Below are positions 16,111 to 24,629 of a stretch of DNA of 32,843 nucleotides, piece after piece. Source of the stretch: Bacillota bacterium (GTDB lineage Bacteria; Bacillota; UBA4882; UBA8346). The stretch covers positions 1 through 32,843 of the forward strand of contig JAEYGI010000005.1 in the NCBI GenBank assembly GCA_023402395.1, in the 5' to 3' direction. The notes below the pieces were generated by a model. It had not been told where the DNA came from and did not search any database. It saw only the letters and a list, made by a program, of their open reading frames with translations. The translations under genes and the position numbers were made by a program. Every line of letters begins with the position of its first letter. The first letter of the stretch is position 1.

Positions 16111-16767
16111 ATGTGGAATCAGTTTATGCGTAAAAAAGGAGAACATAACGACCTGTTGAACTTCAATTCGCGAATTCATATTGATCAACCGAATGCCGTC
16201 TCGATCTTCCAAGCCAACCTCGGTTTGTTTCTTACTCATTTATATGATCGCTCTTCGGATCTCATTATTCTCTGTATCGGAACCGACCGTTCCACCGGCG
16301 ACAGCCTCGGGCCGCTTACCGGCAGCAAACTCCAACAACTCGATCTACGGCCGGCCCATGTCTACGGCACACTGGACGAACCGGTACACGCCGTCAACCT
16401 TCAGGAGATCATCCAGCAGATCGAGGCTGATCACGCCAATCCGTTCATCATCGCCCTTGACGCCTGCCTGGGCCGGACCGAGAGTGTCGGATACGTCAGC
16501 ATCAAGGAAGGCCCGCTGCAGCCGGGCACCGGCGTCAATAAAAATCTGCCGGCCGTAGGAAATCTACATGTCATCGGGATCGTGAATGTCGGCGGATTCA
16601 TGGAATACATGGTCCTGCAAAACACCCGGTTAAGCCTGGTCATGAAAATGGCGGAAATAATCAGTCAAGGATTGTACCGGGAGGTTCAAAAAATCTATCG
16701 CGCGGAACCGGCCGGCGCTGGCTCGGCCGCAGTGACCCTAGAGACAGCTCCTGCTCCATTATTATGA
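16111..16767 (+). CDS. yyaC: YyaC-type putative spore protease
   Basis: YyaC is related to the GPR protease that degrades small acid-soluble spore proteins at germination and is found in spore formers. AAAGGAG lies 6 bases before the ATG. The 218-residue protein shows the family landmarks: LIILCIGTDRSTGDSLGPLTG (about 51-71), GTLDEPVHAVNL, FIIALDACLGRTESVG with the likely catalytic aspartate, and the GTGVNKNLPAVG loop. The last 25 residues are alanine-rich and probably disordered. It is direct evidence that the organism belongs to a sporulating lineage. It stands alone on the + strand opposite the vanW-like operon. Confidence 0.88.
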   Translation: MWNQFMRKKGEHNDLLNFNSRIHIDQPNAVSIFQANLGLFLTHLYDRSSDLIILCIGTDRSTGDSLGPLTGSKLQQLDLRPAHVYGTLDEPVHAVNLQEIIQQIEADHANPFIIALDACLGRTESVGYVSIKEGPLQPGTGVNKNLPAVGNLHVIGIVNVGGFMEYMVLQNTRLSLVMKMAEIISQGLYREVQKIYRAEPAGAGSAAVTLETAPAPLL

Positions 16768-16893
16768 ATTTTTATATTATTCACTATCCTGCCCTCAAAC
16801 TCCTGCTTCGGTTTTATATTCCACTTTATTATGTTTAATCTTGATTTTATGCCTCACCTGGCGTTATTAACTGGAATGGCCGATGATAGACGA

Positions 16894-16918
16894 AAAAGCC
16901 CCGGGAACCGGGGCTTTT
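16894..16918 (-). terminator. intrinsic terminator of the sugar ABC ATPase gene
   Basis: AAAAGCCCCGG and CCGGGGCTTTT form a perfect 11-bp stem around the loop GAA. Both flanks are A/T runs, so it can work in both directions. It lies 57 bases past the stop codon of the ATPase gene and about 125 bases past yyaC. Confidence 0.85.
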
Positions 16919-16974
16919 CACTTATTTTGCTATGCTTTTGCGTGTAACTTCTCCTAACGCTTTCAAAAGCCGTC

Positions 16975-18078
16975 TTAGATAATGGCTTTCTCGGTCTCTT
17001 TGTCGAAGAGGTGAATTTTGTTGGCATTGAAGACCACTTGATGTTTCTCGCCATCGGTGGCTTTGGTATGGGAATCGACCCGGGCCACGAAGGAGTGCTC
17101 GCCAACAGACATATACAGGTTGACCTCGGAACCGATCAGCTCGGAGACATCGACCAACGCGGTGATGACTTCGGACTCGGAAGCATTGGGCTCTAATTCA
17201 CGATCGGCGATGCTTTCCGGACGGATACCGAAAACAACCGCTTTGTTGAGGTATTCACGGATTTGTTTGAATTTCCCATCGGGAACCTTGATCTTAAAGG
17301 AGGAGCAATCGACGACGAATTTGCCGCCTTCTTCCTTGACCACGCCGTCCATGAAGTTCATCGGCGGAGTTCCGATGAAGCCGGCCACGAAGACATTGGT
17401 CGGGTTGTCGTAAATATCCAGCGGGGTGCCGACTTGTTGAATGACGCCGTCCTTCATGACCACAATCCGGTCGCCCATGGTCATGGCCTCGATCTGGTCG
17501 TGGGTAACGTAAATGACGGTGGTTTGGAGCCGGTTGTGTAATTTGATAAGCTCGGCCCGGGTTTGGCCGCGGAGTTTGGCGTCCAGGTTGGAGAGCGGTT
17601 CGTCCATCAGGAAGACTTTCGGTTCACGGACGATGGCGCGGCCCAGCGCGACCCGCTGCCGTTGACCGCCGGAGAGCGCTTTCGGCTTCCGGTCGAGCAG
17701 GTTCTCGATGCCGAGGACGGTGGCGGCTTCCTTAACGCGCCGGTCGATCTCGGCTTTCGGGAATTTGCGGAGTTTCAGGCCGAACGCCATGTTGTTGTAA
17801 ACATCCATATGCGGATACAGGGCGTAGTTCTGGAACACCATGGCGATGTCGCGATCTTTCGGGGCGACGTTATTGACGACGGTGTCTCCGATGTAGACAT
17901 TGCCCTCGGAGATCTCTTCCAAACCGGCGACCATCCGGAGCGAGGTGGTCTTTCCACAACCGGAGGGACCGACGAAGACGATGAACTCGCGGTCTTTGAT
18001 CTCCAGGTTGGCGTCTTTCACCGCCAGGACGTTGCCGGAATATTTCTTGGACACGTGCTCGAATACTACTTTTGCCAT
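16975..18078 (-). CDS. msmX: UgpC/MsmX-type sugar ABC transporter ATPase
   Basis: This ATPase powers carbohydrate ABC importers; in Bacillus, MsmX serves several transporters, including those for pectin oligosaccharides. The 367-residue product has Walker A GPSGCGKTT (37-45), the Q-loop near 83, the signature LSGGQ (135-139), Walker B VFLMDEP (155-161), THDQ for the switch histidine, and a C-terminal OB/TOBE region of the MalK class. The ATG at 18078 is preceded by AAGGAGG; the frame extends to 18114 but has no such site. No permease or binding protein lies beside it, which fits a shared ATPase serving importers coded elsewhere. Confidence 0.93.
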   Translation of the reverse strand: MAKVVFEHVSKKYSGNVLAVKDANLEIKDREFIVFVGPSGCGKTTSLRMVAGLEEISEGNVYIGDTVVNNVAPKDRDIAMVFQNYALYPHMDVYNNMAFGLKLRKFPKAEIDRRVKEAATVLGIENLLDRKPKALSGGQRQRVALGRAIVREPKVFLMDEPLSNLDAKLRGQTRAELIKLHNRLQTTVIYVTHDQIEAMTMGDRIVVMKDGVIQQVGTPLDIYDNPTNVFVAGFIGTPPMNFMDGVVKEEGGKFVVDCSSFKIKVPDGKFKQIREYLNKAVVFGIRPESIADRELEPNASESEVITALVDVSELIGSEVNLYMSVGEHSFVARVDSHTKATDGEKHQVVFNANKIHLFDKETEKAII

Positions 18079-18638
18079 ACTAGGGTTCCTCCTTAAATAT
18101 TTTAACTTAGTCAATGAACTGATGTAATGTGGAATTAAAACATCCCGTATCCCCGATCAACCACCTCCGAAAAATTGCCGCGCAATAAGCAAAGTGTCTA
18201 TGAAAACCCATCGGTTTGACGTGCGGACAACGGCATAACCCGGTCACGTTCGAATCGGCGCAAGCCGTTATGCGATTGTCGAAAATACGGAGAAGGCTAG
18301 CCTATACCTTTTCTTTCATCCGGTTTTCGTAGATCTATATTCGACATTTTTTTCATTTTTCCTGCCGTTTCTTTAAAGCTCTCCGCCATCGGGACCAAAC
18401 CCTCTCCACTACAGCCATTCCTCGGCGCGGCCAGTCAACGCCGATCAATTGAGGTTATAAAGAGCGGATAAAGTTAGTAATTATTATGTTTTTGGTTTAC
18501 AAGTTATGTTTTAATGAGCACAACGCGGCATCGGCCATTTTGGCGTGAAACGGCGAAGAGAAAGTCAAAATAGACTTTCTCCCCCACTATGCCGGGATTT
18601 ATGGCCACCTTGTCCGGCCGGTCCCAGACCGGCTCGGC
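18079..18638. other. intergenic region without a recognised gene
   Basis: This 560-base stretch lies between two - strand genes. I see no convincing gene. Near its end are two clear hairpins: GAGAAAGTC (18558-18566) with GACTTTCTC (18573-18581), and GCCGGTC (18617-18623) with GACCGGC (18627-18633). The second follows the beta-barrel gene's stop, and neither has a good T-run, so either may mark the 3' end of that transcript only weakly. T-rich blocks near 18340-18360 are not part of a recognisable signal. Confidence 0.45.
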
Positions 18639-19859
18639 TTAAAATCGGACTTGAACCAGCGTCTCCGCAGTACTGGTTTTGGCGCCGAAGTCATAGATCC
18701 ACTTTCCGGAGAAGCCGGAGTTCTGGTATGAAACCACTCCCAGGCTCCGGTGGGCCCGAACGCCGCTTCCTTCCAGCTCGGCCCGGAATTCGCCGCCCAA
18801 CTCCAATCCCCGCACCACCGGATGATTCAGCCGGAGCCCGGCCCGGAAAATATCGGTTTGCAAGTCAAACCCGGGGGCATATTGATACCTGCGGATGTAA
18901 CCATTGTTGAGGGCGGCCCATCCAAACGGAAACACTTTGGAGAGCGCCAATTGATACACCTGGTTATTTCCCGCCGACAGCCGATCGCTGACATCGGTGG
19001 AACCCAGCCGTTGGTCGAACCGTTCATAATCGAGATCCGTATTGATGCCGGCCATCCGGAAGGCGGCTCCGGCGCTGAAACCGGTTTGGCCGTGATAGCG
19101 ATCGACCGGATTGGCCGGATCGCCCCAATCGTCCCGTCGCCGGTCGCGGTAAGCCGGATCGAATTCATCGTAGGTTGGAAATGACCGGTAACCGCCCTTC
19201 AGCGTCAGATTCTCGGCCAGACTCCAGGAGCCGTCCAGCTTTGCCGGCCCATAACCCCGTTCGTTCCGGGCCACGGCCCAGGTGAGCGCCAAGGGCCGGA
19301 ACGGCAGCGTGATTCCTTCCACGGAAAGGGTACGCTCCGCACCGCCGCTGAGCCAATTGACGGACAGTTCGGTGTTGGGAAGCGAACCGATCCCAATCTT
19401 AGCGCCAAATAGGGGGGCTTTGGAGTTCCAAGCGTAAAACGTGGACAAATCGGCTGGGCCCAGCGGCAGCGCCGCTATTCCCAGGCCGCGCCAGGGCTCA
19501 AACAGGGCTAAATAAGGCGAATAGTCAATATCCAGCGTGCCCAAGCGCAGCCGGGTGTCCGTTCCGGTCCAGGCTCCGGCCTCCAGTTCCAGATAGGCTT
19601 CTTTCAATTGCAACGCCCGCAGCGACTGTTCCAGCGAGGCGCCGCCCATCAAGCCCTCCACGCCCTCAATGACGGCCGCGCCGTGAATCCGGTCCCCCAC
19701 GGCGGACAGGGCCAGGCTGCTTCCCTGATACGGATTCCCTCCCCATCCCGTCCGGTTCGAGAGGTTTCCCGAGAAGCGGAGCGGCGCTCCCAGGGCCGCG
19801 CCGGAGAATGCCGACGCCAGAGCGGACAGCGCCAGCCATACCCCAATCAACTTTTTCAT
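18639..19859 (-). CDS. putative outer-membrane beta-barrel protein
   Basis: The start at 19859 is chosen because it begins a typical Sec signal peptide (MKKLIGVWLALSALASAF, cleaved near ALG-A); the frame is open to 19907. The 406-residue product is rich in alternating polar/hydrophobic short strands with aromatic ends and G/N turns (FRAGLRLNHPVVRGLELGGEFRAELEG; GFSGKWIYDFGAKTS), and it ends in LVQVRF. A C-terminal phenylalanine after an alternating strand is the classic outer-membrane insertion signal. There is no hydrophobic helix after the signal peptide. I do not recognise a specific family, so substrate or role is unknown. It supports the idea that this is a diderm organism. It appears to be a single gene. 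Confidence 0.68.
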   Translation of the reverse strand: MKKLIGVWLALSALASAFSGAALGAPLRFSGNLSNRTGWGGNPYQGSSLALSAVGDRIHGAAVIEGVEGLMGGASLEQSLRALQLKEAYLELEAGAWTGTDTRLRLGTLDIDYSPYLALFEPWRGLGIAALPLGPADLSTFYAWNSKAPLFGAKIGIGSLPNTELSVNWLSGGAERTLSVEGITLPFRPLALTWAVARNERGYGPAKLDGSWSLAENLTLKGGYRSFPTYDEFDPAYRDRRRDDWGDPANPVDRYHGQTGFSAGAAFRMAGINTDLDYERFDQRLGSTDVSDRLSAGNNQVYQLALSKVFPFGWAALNNGYIRRYQYAPGFDLQTDIFRAGLRLNHPVVRGLELGGEFRAELEGSGVRAHRSLGVVSYQNSGFSGKWIYDFGAKTSTAETLVQVRF

Positions 19860-20081
19860 GTTCCAACCCCCCGCCGCCTTACGCGTTGCCTTAGCCCGAA
19901 ATGCCATCCGTTTTCAGCTCATTATGGTTACTTGATGATGATTTCGGGAAACGAAGCGCCGATCCTGCCCGAGGGAGCGATGTATTATCTGCCGGGATTC
20001 CCATTATTTTTCAGGGGAGGAAGCGGTATCGCGGTGCAATAATAGCGATGGCGACAATTGATTCCGATAGGAGGTGAACCC

Positions 20082-20270
20082 ATGCCCAATCTGACCCAAA
20101 TGGAATTGAACACCTTGAAGGAAATGGTGATCACGGAGGATGTCAACGCCAAAAAGTTTGAACTTTATGCCAGAAACTGCAGCGACAGCCAGTTGCAGAA
20201 CCTATTGAACCAGGAGGCGCAACAAGCACGCAGCAATGTGAACACGCTGATGGGATTCCTGCAGCGGTAG
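20082..20270 (+). CDS. small CotF-like spore coat protein (first of pair)
   Basis: This is a 62-residue helical protein. AGGAGGTGA lies just before the ATG at 20082; the frame is open from 20058 but the site fixes the start. LTQMELNTLKEMVITEDVNAKKFE followed by QLQNLLNQEAQQARSNVNTLM matches the helical-hairpin pattern of the CotF coat family N-terminal half. In Bacillota, such short proteins are often encoded in pairs with a second half of the family, as here. It is probably expressed late in sporulation in the mother cell, but I do not see a certain sporulation promoter. Confidence 0.72.
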   Translation: MPNLTQMELNTLKEMVITEDVNAKKFELYARNCSDSQLQNLLNQEAQQARSNVNTLMGFLQR

Positions 20271-20320
20271 GCGTCGCCCTTTCCCTAGGCCATCATCATC
20301 TTGACAAAGGAGGAAACAAT

Positions 20321-20593
20321 TTGTATACCGACCGTGAAATGACCCTGGATGTCCTGGAGATCGCCAAGGCGAGCGCGGTGAGCTTTACCCAGGCCGCCAC
20401 CGAAGCCAGCAGCCCGGCGATCCGCCAGGCGTTGCTCCAGATGAGATCCCAATGCGAACAGGCCCAACAGATGATCGGCCAGTACGCGCAGTCCAAGAAC
20501 TTCTACAAGCCAGCCCCGGCCGCCCCGTCGCAGGATGTCTCCGAGATCAACCAGTTCCTGCAGCAATCGGTGGCCCAGTCGCAGATGCTGTAG
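20321..20593 (+). CDS. CotF-like spore coat protein (second of pair)
   Basis: This is a 90-residue protein starting at TTG, with AAAGGAGG 7 bases upstream. Residues 5-58 form a helix pair (MTLDVLEIAKASAVSFTQAA..., then RQALLQMRSQCEQAQQMIGQYA), as in the C-terminal half of CotF. The tail is proline- and alanine-rich followed by a glutamine-rich helix. It lies 50 bases after its partner, so the two are likely co-transcribed and may assemble into one ferritin-like helical bundle in the coat. A GC-rich hairpin follows near 20639-20671. Confidence 0.72.
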   Translation: MYTDREMTLDVLEIAKASAVSFTQAATEASSPAIRQALLQMRSQCEQAQQMIGQYAQSKNFYKPAPAAPSQDVSEINQFLQQSVAQSQML

Positions 20594-20638
20594 CCCGGAC
20601 GCTTGGCGCGGCACGGACCAGTGCCTGGAACGGATCAA

Positions 20639-20671
20639 AACCCCCTTCGCGCCGAGTGGCGGAAGGGGGTT
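20639..20671 (+). other. strong GC hairpin after the coat genes
   Basis: AACCCCCTTC pairs with GAAGGGGGTT over 10 bp, and the loop contains a further GCC/GGC pair. It lies about 45 bases after the second coat gene. No T-run follows, so it is a 3'-end stabiliser or a weak terminator at best. Confidence 0.5.
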
Positions 20672-20772
20672 CTGCCGCAGAACAAGTTCGCTTGGGTATT
20701 TACACCCGTTTTCTTGCCACTCCCCGGCCCTTGGCGCCGATTCCCGGCATCCAAATACTTCCCATCCTTCCC

Positions 20773-21020
20773 GGGGGAATCATCCCCCCAACATGAAGAT
20801 CTGTTGTCATTACAAGGGGAGCCGCTCCCCCGGCAACTGCAGTTATTGAATGAACTAGGGGAATCATTCCCCCGGCTGTGACGGCGGTTGCCAAAGTTAT
20901 GGGAGTTATTCCCCATTGAAAGGCGTCAATCGCATGCCAATGGGGGGTTATTCCCCCGGCCGCGGCAGCGGGTGACAATTGATTTTCAGTAACTGAACAG
21001 CTAATGGGAACCGTTCCCCC
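20773..21020. repeat. array of six phased G/C-armed palindromes
   Basis: Six short inverted repeats with the shape GGGGAAT-C-ATTCCCC lie between the coat genes and nptA. Their C-blocks start at 20785 (aligned), 20827, 20869, 20911, 20953 and 21016. The steps are 42, 42, 42, 42 and 63 bases, all multiples of 21. Three are perfect: GGGGAGCCGCTCCCC (20816-20830), GGGGAATCATTCCCC (20858-20872) and GGGAACCGTTCCC (21006-21018). Arms change together between units (AAT/ATT, AGC/GCT, AAC/GTT), keeping the pairing. The sequences between palindromes are not alike. On the - strand the spacing also gives an open frame with a 14-residue repeat (GG-x-x-P pattern), but it has no ribosome binding site. Confidence 0.8.
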
Positions 21021-21055
21021 GTTGATTATAGGTCAGCTTTGAATCCGTTCCGTTC

Positions 21056-22669
21056 CTACACGATCCCCAGCACGCCGTGGGCGATGCTTACCGCGTGCCC
21101 GTCGATGCGCAGCAGGGATTCGATGAGATCCAGATGAACCGAGCTGGTGGCGATGGTCCTGGGATTGCCGGACTGCATTCGTTCAAAATGGCTGTAACGG
21201 TATCCCTTTTCCGCGCGGACGATCCGGGGATGTTCCTTGATCACCCGGATGGCCAGTTCCCGGTCGCCCAGTTCAAAGGCTGCCAGCGACCGGTGGAAGT
21301 TGGCGCTCACTTGCTGATGGAGGTCGCGGATCTCCTCCCACCCCTCCTCCGAGAACTGCAGTTCCTCCCGTTCGATCTTACGGGCGATGCGGGCCACATT
21401 GATCAGAATATCGCCGACATGCTCCAGATCGTTGGCGGCGTAAAGAATCTGAATCGTCCGCTGCATCAGCGCTTCGGATAAACGGCCGTTGCCCAGCTCC
21501 GACAGGAACCCGCTGATCTTCCGGTAAAGCGAATCCACCGCCCGTTCGGTCCGGCTGAGCCGGGCGTACGTGTCCTCGCTGGAGTAACGGAGATTCGCCA
21601 GGGTATAATCGAGCATCAGGCCGCTGACGATCCCGCCCATCTCCGCGGTCTGACGGTGAGCCTGATCCACCGCCAGCTCCGGCAGTTCCAGCAGATCGGC
21701 GCTGAGCAGCCTGGCATCGCCCAGTTCCGCGCCGGGTTCCGGAACGAGCCGTTCCATCACGGCCGCCACCTGCCGGGTCAACGGCAGAAACCCGACGGCC
21801 ATGGCCAATGAGAAGAAGGTGTGGGCATTGGCGATCCCCCGGCTGATCTCGGGCGCCCCACCGAGGATCAACTGACCCAGGGGATGGGAAAACGGCAGAA
21901 AGACCAAGGCATTGACAAGTTTAAACCCGAAATTGGCCAAAGCGGCCCGTTTGGCCTCGATCCCCGGCGCGCCCAGCCCCGAAAGCAATCCGGTGACGGC
22001 GCCGCCGAGATGGGCGCCGAGCACATACGGAATCACCGCCGCCATGCCGATCAATTGATGACTGGCCAGCGTCATCAGCAACGCCAGGAACGCCGGACTG
22101 GACTGGAGCAGCGCGGTAAGGGCCATGCCCATCAAAAATTCCAGCAACACAAAACGCTCCAGGCCTGCTAAGATCCGGGCGAGCGCCGGGATGCCGCGAA
22201 TCGGCTCCATCGCCAGAGCCATCACATTCATGCCGTAAAAGATCAATCCGATGCCAAGCAAGGTCTGTCCCAGGTTCTTGGTGCGGGAACGCTTGGAAAA
22301 AAGGTAAAGAACGGCGCCCCCGAACAATAACGCCAGGGCCATCTCCACTAATCGAAAGACGATCAACTGGGCGGTGAGCGAGGCGCCGAGCGACGAGCCC
22401 AGCATCACGCCGAGCGCTTGGGCGAGGGTCATCAGGCTGGCGCTGACCATCCCAATTACCAGCGCCGCAGTGGCGCTGCTGCTCTGGAGCCCGAGGGTGA
22501 CGGCCGCTCCCAGCACCATACCCAGCAGCGGCCGGCTGGTCAGCGCCCCGACCATCCCTTTCAGGCGTCGGGCGGTCATTTTCTGCAACCCCTCGGAACA
22601 GGTCCGCATCCCGAAGACGAACATCCCCAGGCCGCCGGCCAGGCCCAGCAGAGCCGCGAGCCCGCTCAT
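21056..22669 (-). CDS. nptA: Na+/phosphate cotransporter with PhoU-like C-terminal domain
   Basis: The 537-residue product is a Na/Pi cotransporter family (NptA/YjbB-like) membrane protein. The two halves of the transporter core carry the duplicated QSS motifs, QSSSATAALVIGM near residue 63 and QSSPAFLALLMTL near 190, which line the transport path. About eight hydrophobic segments end near residue 310. The remaining 220 residues are a helical PhoU-like domain (RTERAVDSLYRKISGFLSELG, ANDLEHVGDILINVARIAR). The ATG overlaps the phoU stop as ATGA, so the two are translationally coupled. Members move phosphate inwards or outwards depending on the organism; the direction here is not shown. Confidence 0.9.
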   Translation of the reverse strand: MSGLAALLGLAGGLGMFVFGMRTCSEGLQKMTARRLKGMVGALTSRPLLGMVLGAAVTLGLQSSSATAALVIGMVSASLMTLAQALGVMLGSSLGASLTAQLIVFRLVEMALALLFGGAVLYLFSKRSRTKNLGQTLLGIGLIFYGMNVMALAMEPIRGIPALARILAGLERFVLLEFLMGMALTALLQSSPAFLALLMTLASHQLIGMAAVIPYVLGAHLGGAVTGLLSGLGAPGIEAKRAALANFGFKLVNALVFLPFSHPLGQLILGGAPEISRGIANAHTFFSLAMAVGFLPLTRQVAAVMERLVPEPGAELGDARLLSADLLELPELAVDQAHRQTAEMGGIVSGLMLDYTLANLRYSSEDTYARLSRTERAVDSLYRKISGFLSELGNGRLSEALMQRTIQILYAANDLEHVGDILINVARIARKIEREELQFSEEGWEEIRDLHQQVSANFHRSLAAFELGDRELAIRVIKEHPRIVRAEKGYRYSHFERMQSGNPRTIATSSVHLDLIESLLRIDGHAVSIAHGVLGIV

Positions 22670-23343
22670 GGCTCTGTTTTCCGCTTGAACGGATGGCGCT
22701 CTCCGGTTTCGGAAAAGATCAGCATTTCGGCGATGTTGACCGCATGGTCGCCGATCCGTTCCAGGTACCTGGCGATCAGCAGCGTATTGAACGCTTGATC
22801 AACGCGGTCCGGATTGGCCTGCAAATGACCGCTCAACTCCTGGTAAAACGCGGCGTAGGATCGATCGGCCTCGTCATCGTCATCGTCCAGCCGCAGCGCA
22901 GCCTCAAGATCACGGTCCCGGTACGCCTCCAGACTCCGCTCCAGCATCGCCTGGACTAGCCCGGCCATACGCGGCAGAGCGGCGAGAGGCGTAAACCCTT
23001 CGCCGCGCCGCGTTAATTGCAGAGCCGATTCCGCGATATCGCAGGAATAATCGGCGATCCGCTCCAATTCCCGGCTGATCCGCATTGCGGCGGCCAAAAA
23101 ACGCAGTTCGTGTTCGAGCGGCTGCTGGATCGAGATGATTTCCAGCGCCGCCAGCTCCAGGACGGCGTCCAGGTCGTCGACGGCGTCGTCGGCCGCGATT
23201 ACCGCCTCCGCCAAATCCCGGTCCTGCTCGATCAAGGACCGCATGGCCCGCTGCAGCTGAGTCCGAACCATTTGGCCAAGGCTCAGCGCCTGCTTCTGGA
23301 TCTGCAGCAGCGCCTGGTCATAGGCATTGGGATGGTGGGGCAT
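22666..23343 (-). CDS. phoU: PhoU family phosphate-signalling protein
   Basis: PhoU links phosphate transport to phosphate signalling. The product is 225 residues with two three-helix repeats. The metal-binding E/D-x-x-x-D motifs are seen twice, ELERIADYSCDIAE near residue 91 and YLERIGDHAVNIAE near 193. GGAGG lies before the ATG. A run of aspartates (DDDDDEAD, about 153-160) between the repeats is unusual. There is no pst operon in the window; pairing with NptA, which itself carries a PhoU-like domain, suggests that this PhoU controls the sodium-linked transporter. Confidence 0.9.
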   Translation of the reverse strand: MPHHPNAYDQALLQIQKQALSLGQMVRTQLQRAMRSLIEQDRDLAEAVIAADDAVDDLDAVLELAALEIISIQQPLEHELRFLAAAMRISRELERIADYSCDIAESALQLTRRGEGFTPLAALPRMAGLVQAMLERSLEAYRDRDLEAALRLDDDDDEADRSYAAFYQELSGHLQANPDRVDQAFNTLLIARYLERIGDHAVNIAEMLIFSETGERHPFKRKTEP

Positions 23344-23550
23344 CGGTTTTCCTCCGTTCCATATATCCTAACGATTCCGGTTTCGACACGGGAAAAAGCG
23401 CGGACATTAGACCTCCGACCTCACAGCTGCGCTCGGGCGGGCCGGACGATCCGCCTGAGGGAAGGCGGTCTTTTGTCCCAGTGGCGATGAATTATTATAT
23501 TCAGATGGCCGCCGGATTCATCCTCATCTCCGGTTCGGCTTAACGCCGCA

Positions 23551-23574
23551 AAAAATAAGCCCGGAATTGCCGGG
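23551..23574 (-). terminator. second, shorter terminator after the hydrolase
   Basis: On the - strand CCCGG and CCGGG form a 5-bp stem around CAATT, followed by CTTATTTTTT. It lies about 40 bases beyond the long hairpin and may back it up. Confidence 0.5.
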
Positions 23575-23611
23575 ACGGTTTGATTCAATTTTAAAGTAAA
23601 GCAAAGATAAG

Positions 23612-23657
23612 AAAAAAGAGATGATTCCGGGGAAGGCAAACCCGGAATCATCTCTTT
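23612..23657 (-). terminator. very strong intrinsic terminator of the hydrolase gene
   Basis: A perfect 17-bp stem pairs 23657-23641 with 23631-23615 around a 9-base loop. On the - strand it runs straight into TTTTTT. It begins 60 bases after the hydrolase stop codon. Confidence 0.85.
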
Positions 23658-23717
23658 GAAGAACCTAACGAGCAAATCGAACGCTTCGGAATCATCAATC
23701 CCCGAGCGGAGATCTGC

Positions 23718-24629
23718 TTAACGAATCGCCCCGATCGATCTTAGCCACTGGCCGCAGAGCAAGGCCCAGTTTTCAGTGGTTTTGCCTTTGGCGAAACGGA
23801 TCGAGTAGCCGTGTCCGCCTTCCTTGAAGATGTGGAGTTCGGCCGGGACGCCAGCTTTTTTGAGGCCGAGATAAAAACGGATCGAGTTCTCCACCGGAAC
23901 CGACGCGTCATCCCCGGCATGCATCAGAAACGTGGCCGGGGTATCTCCGGTGATTAGCAGCTCATTGGAGTAAGCGTCCACCTGTTCCGGAGCAGGGCTC
24001 TCGCCCAGCAGCCGTTGGCAAGAGCCCGGATGGGTAATCTCCCGCCGCATGCTGATGACCGGATAGCCGAGGATCAGAAAATCGGGGCGGGCGTTTGTTT
24101 CGTCCACGGCATCCAGCGGCCGGTAAACCGGCTGCCCATACTTCACGGCCAGGCTGGAGGCGACATGGCCGCCGGCGGAAAAGCCCATAGCGCCGATCCG
24201 CTCCGGATCAAGCCCCCAGGCGGCCGCATTGGCGCGAATCAACCGGATCGCCCGCTGGACATCCTGCAGCGGCGTGTCCGGCCCGGTCGCATGCCCGTCG
24301 CCCGGCAGCCGGTAGCGCAGCACAAAAGCGGTGATGCCCAGCGTCCCAAGCCATGGAGCCAGCTCTGCCCCTTCTTTATCAATAACCACGCGCTGATAGC
24401 CGCCGCCCGGCGCGATCAGAAGCCCGGCTCCGTTGGGTTGAGCCGGCTGGTAGACGGTGAGCGTCGGAACGATGACCTTAACCACGGCCCGGTCGTTCAT
24501 CGCCTCTGGTTCCCGGCTCCGCTCGATAACTTCCTCGGCAAAGGTCAACCCTTCCGAGCCGGGAGCGGTTTCCGGCCAGATTCGGATGATTTGACCATCC
24601 GCGATGCCCAAAGCGGGGATATCAAGCAT
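23718..24629 (-). CDS. alpha/beta hydrolase, acetyl-xylan-esterase-like
   Basis: This is a 303-residue enzyme without a signal peptide. The oxyanion/entry motif LLIAPGGGYQRV is at about residue 70, the nucleophile elbow GFSAGGH near 150, the acid in DDASVPVENS near 243, and the catalytic histidine in GGHGY near 273. This combination matches carbohydrate acetyl-esterases (BD-FAE/AxeA-like) that remove acetyl groups from plant oligosaccharides. In a genome with pectate lyase and galacturonate genes, deacetylation of imported pectin or xylan fragments is a fair inference. AGGAGG precedes the ATG. It is a single gene with two terminators. Confidence 0.82.
   Translation of the reverse strand: MLDIPALGIADGQIIRIWPETAPGSEGLTFAEEVIERSREPEAMNDRAVVKVIVPTLTVYQPAQPNGAGLLIAPGGGYQRVVIDKEGAELAPWLGTLGITAFVLRYRLPGDGHATGPDTPLQDVQRAIRLIRANAAAWGLDPERIGAMGFSAGGHVASSLAVKYGQPVYRPLDAVDETNARPDFLILGYPVISMRREITHPGSCQRLLGESPAPEQVDAYSNELLITGDTPATFLMHAGDDASVPVENSIRFYLGLKKAGVPAELHIFKEGGHGYSIRFAKGKTTENWALLCGQWLRSIGAIR

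Larger units (their letters stand above)
23344..23717. other. intergenic region between phoU and the hydrolase
   Basis: No gene is supported in this 374-base stretch. It holds the phoU upstream region and two - strand terminators at 23551-23574 and 23612-23657. I see no good -35/-10 pair for phoU. Confidence 0.45.

Noticed and set aside
18240..18290. tRNA gene suggested by GTTCGAATC
   Set aside because: The flanking bases do not form a T-stem and no acceptor or anticodon arm can be drawn.
20700..20978. - strand frame with a 14-residue repeat across the palindrome array
   Set aside because: No ribosome binding site or good start; the paired arm changes suggest structure rather than protein. 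Kept only as an alternative in the array finding.
20773..21020. CRISPR array
   Set aside because: Repeats of about 15-18 bases differ from each other and one spacing is 63 instead of 42; no cas gene is present.
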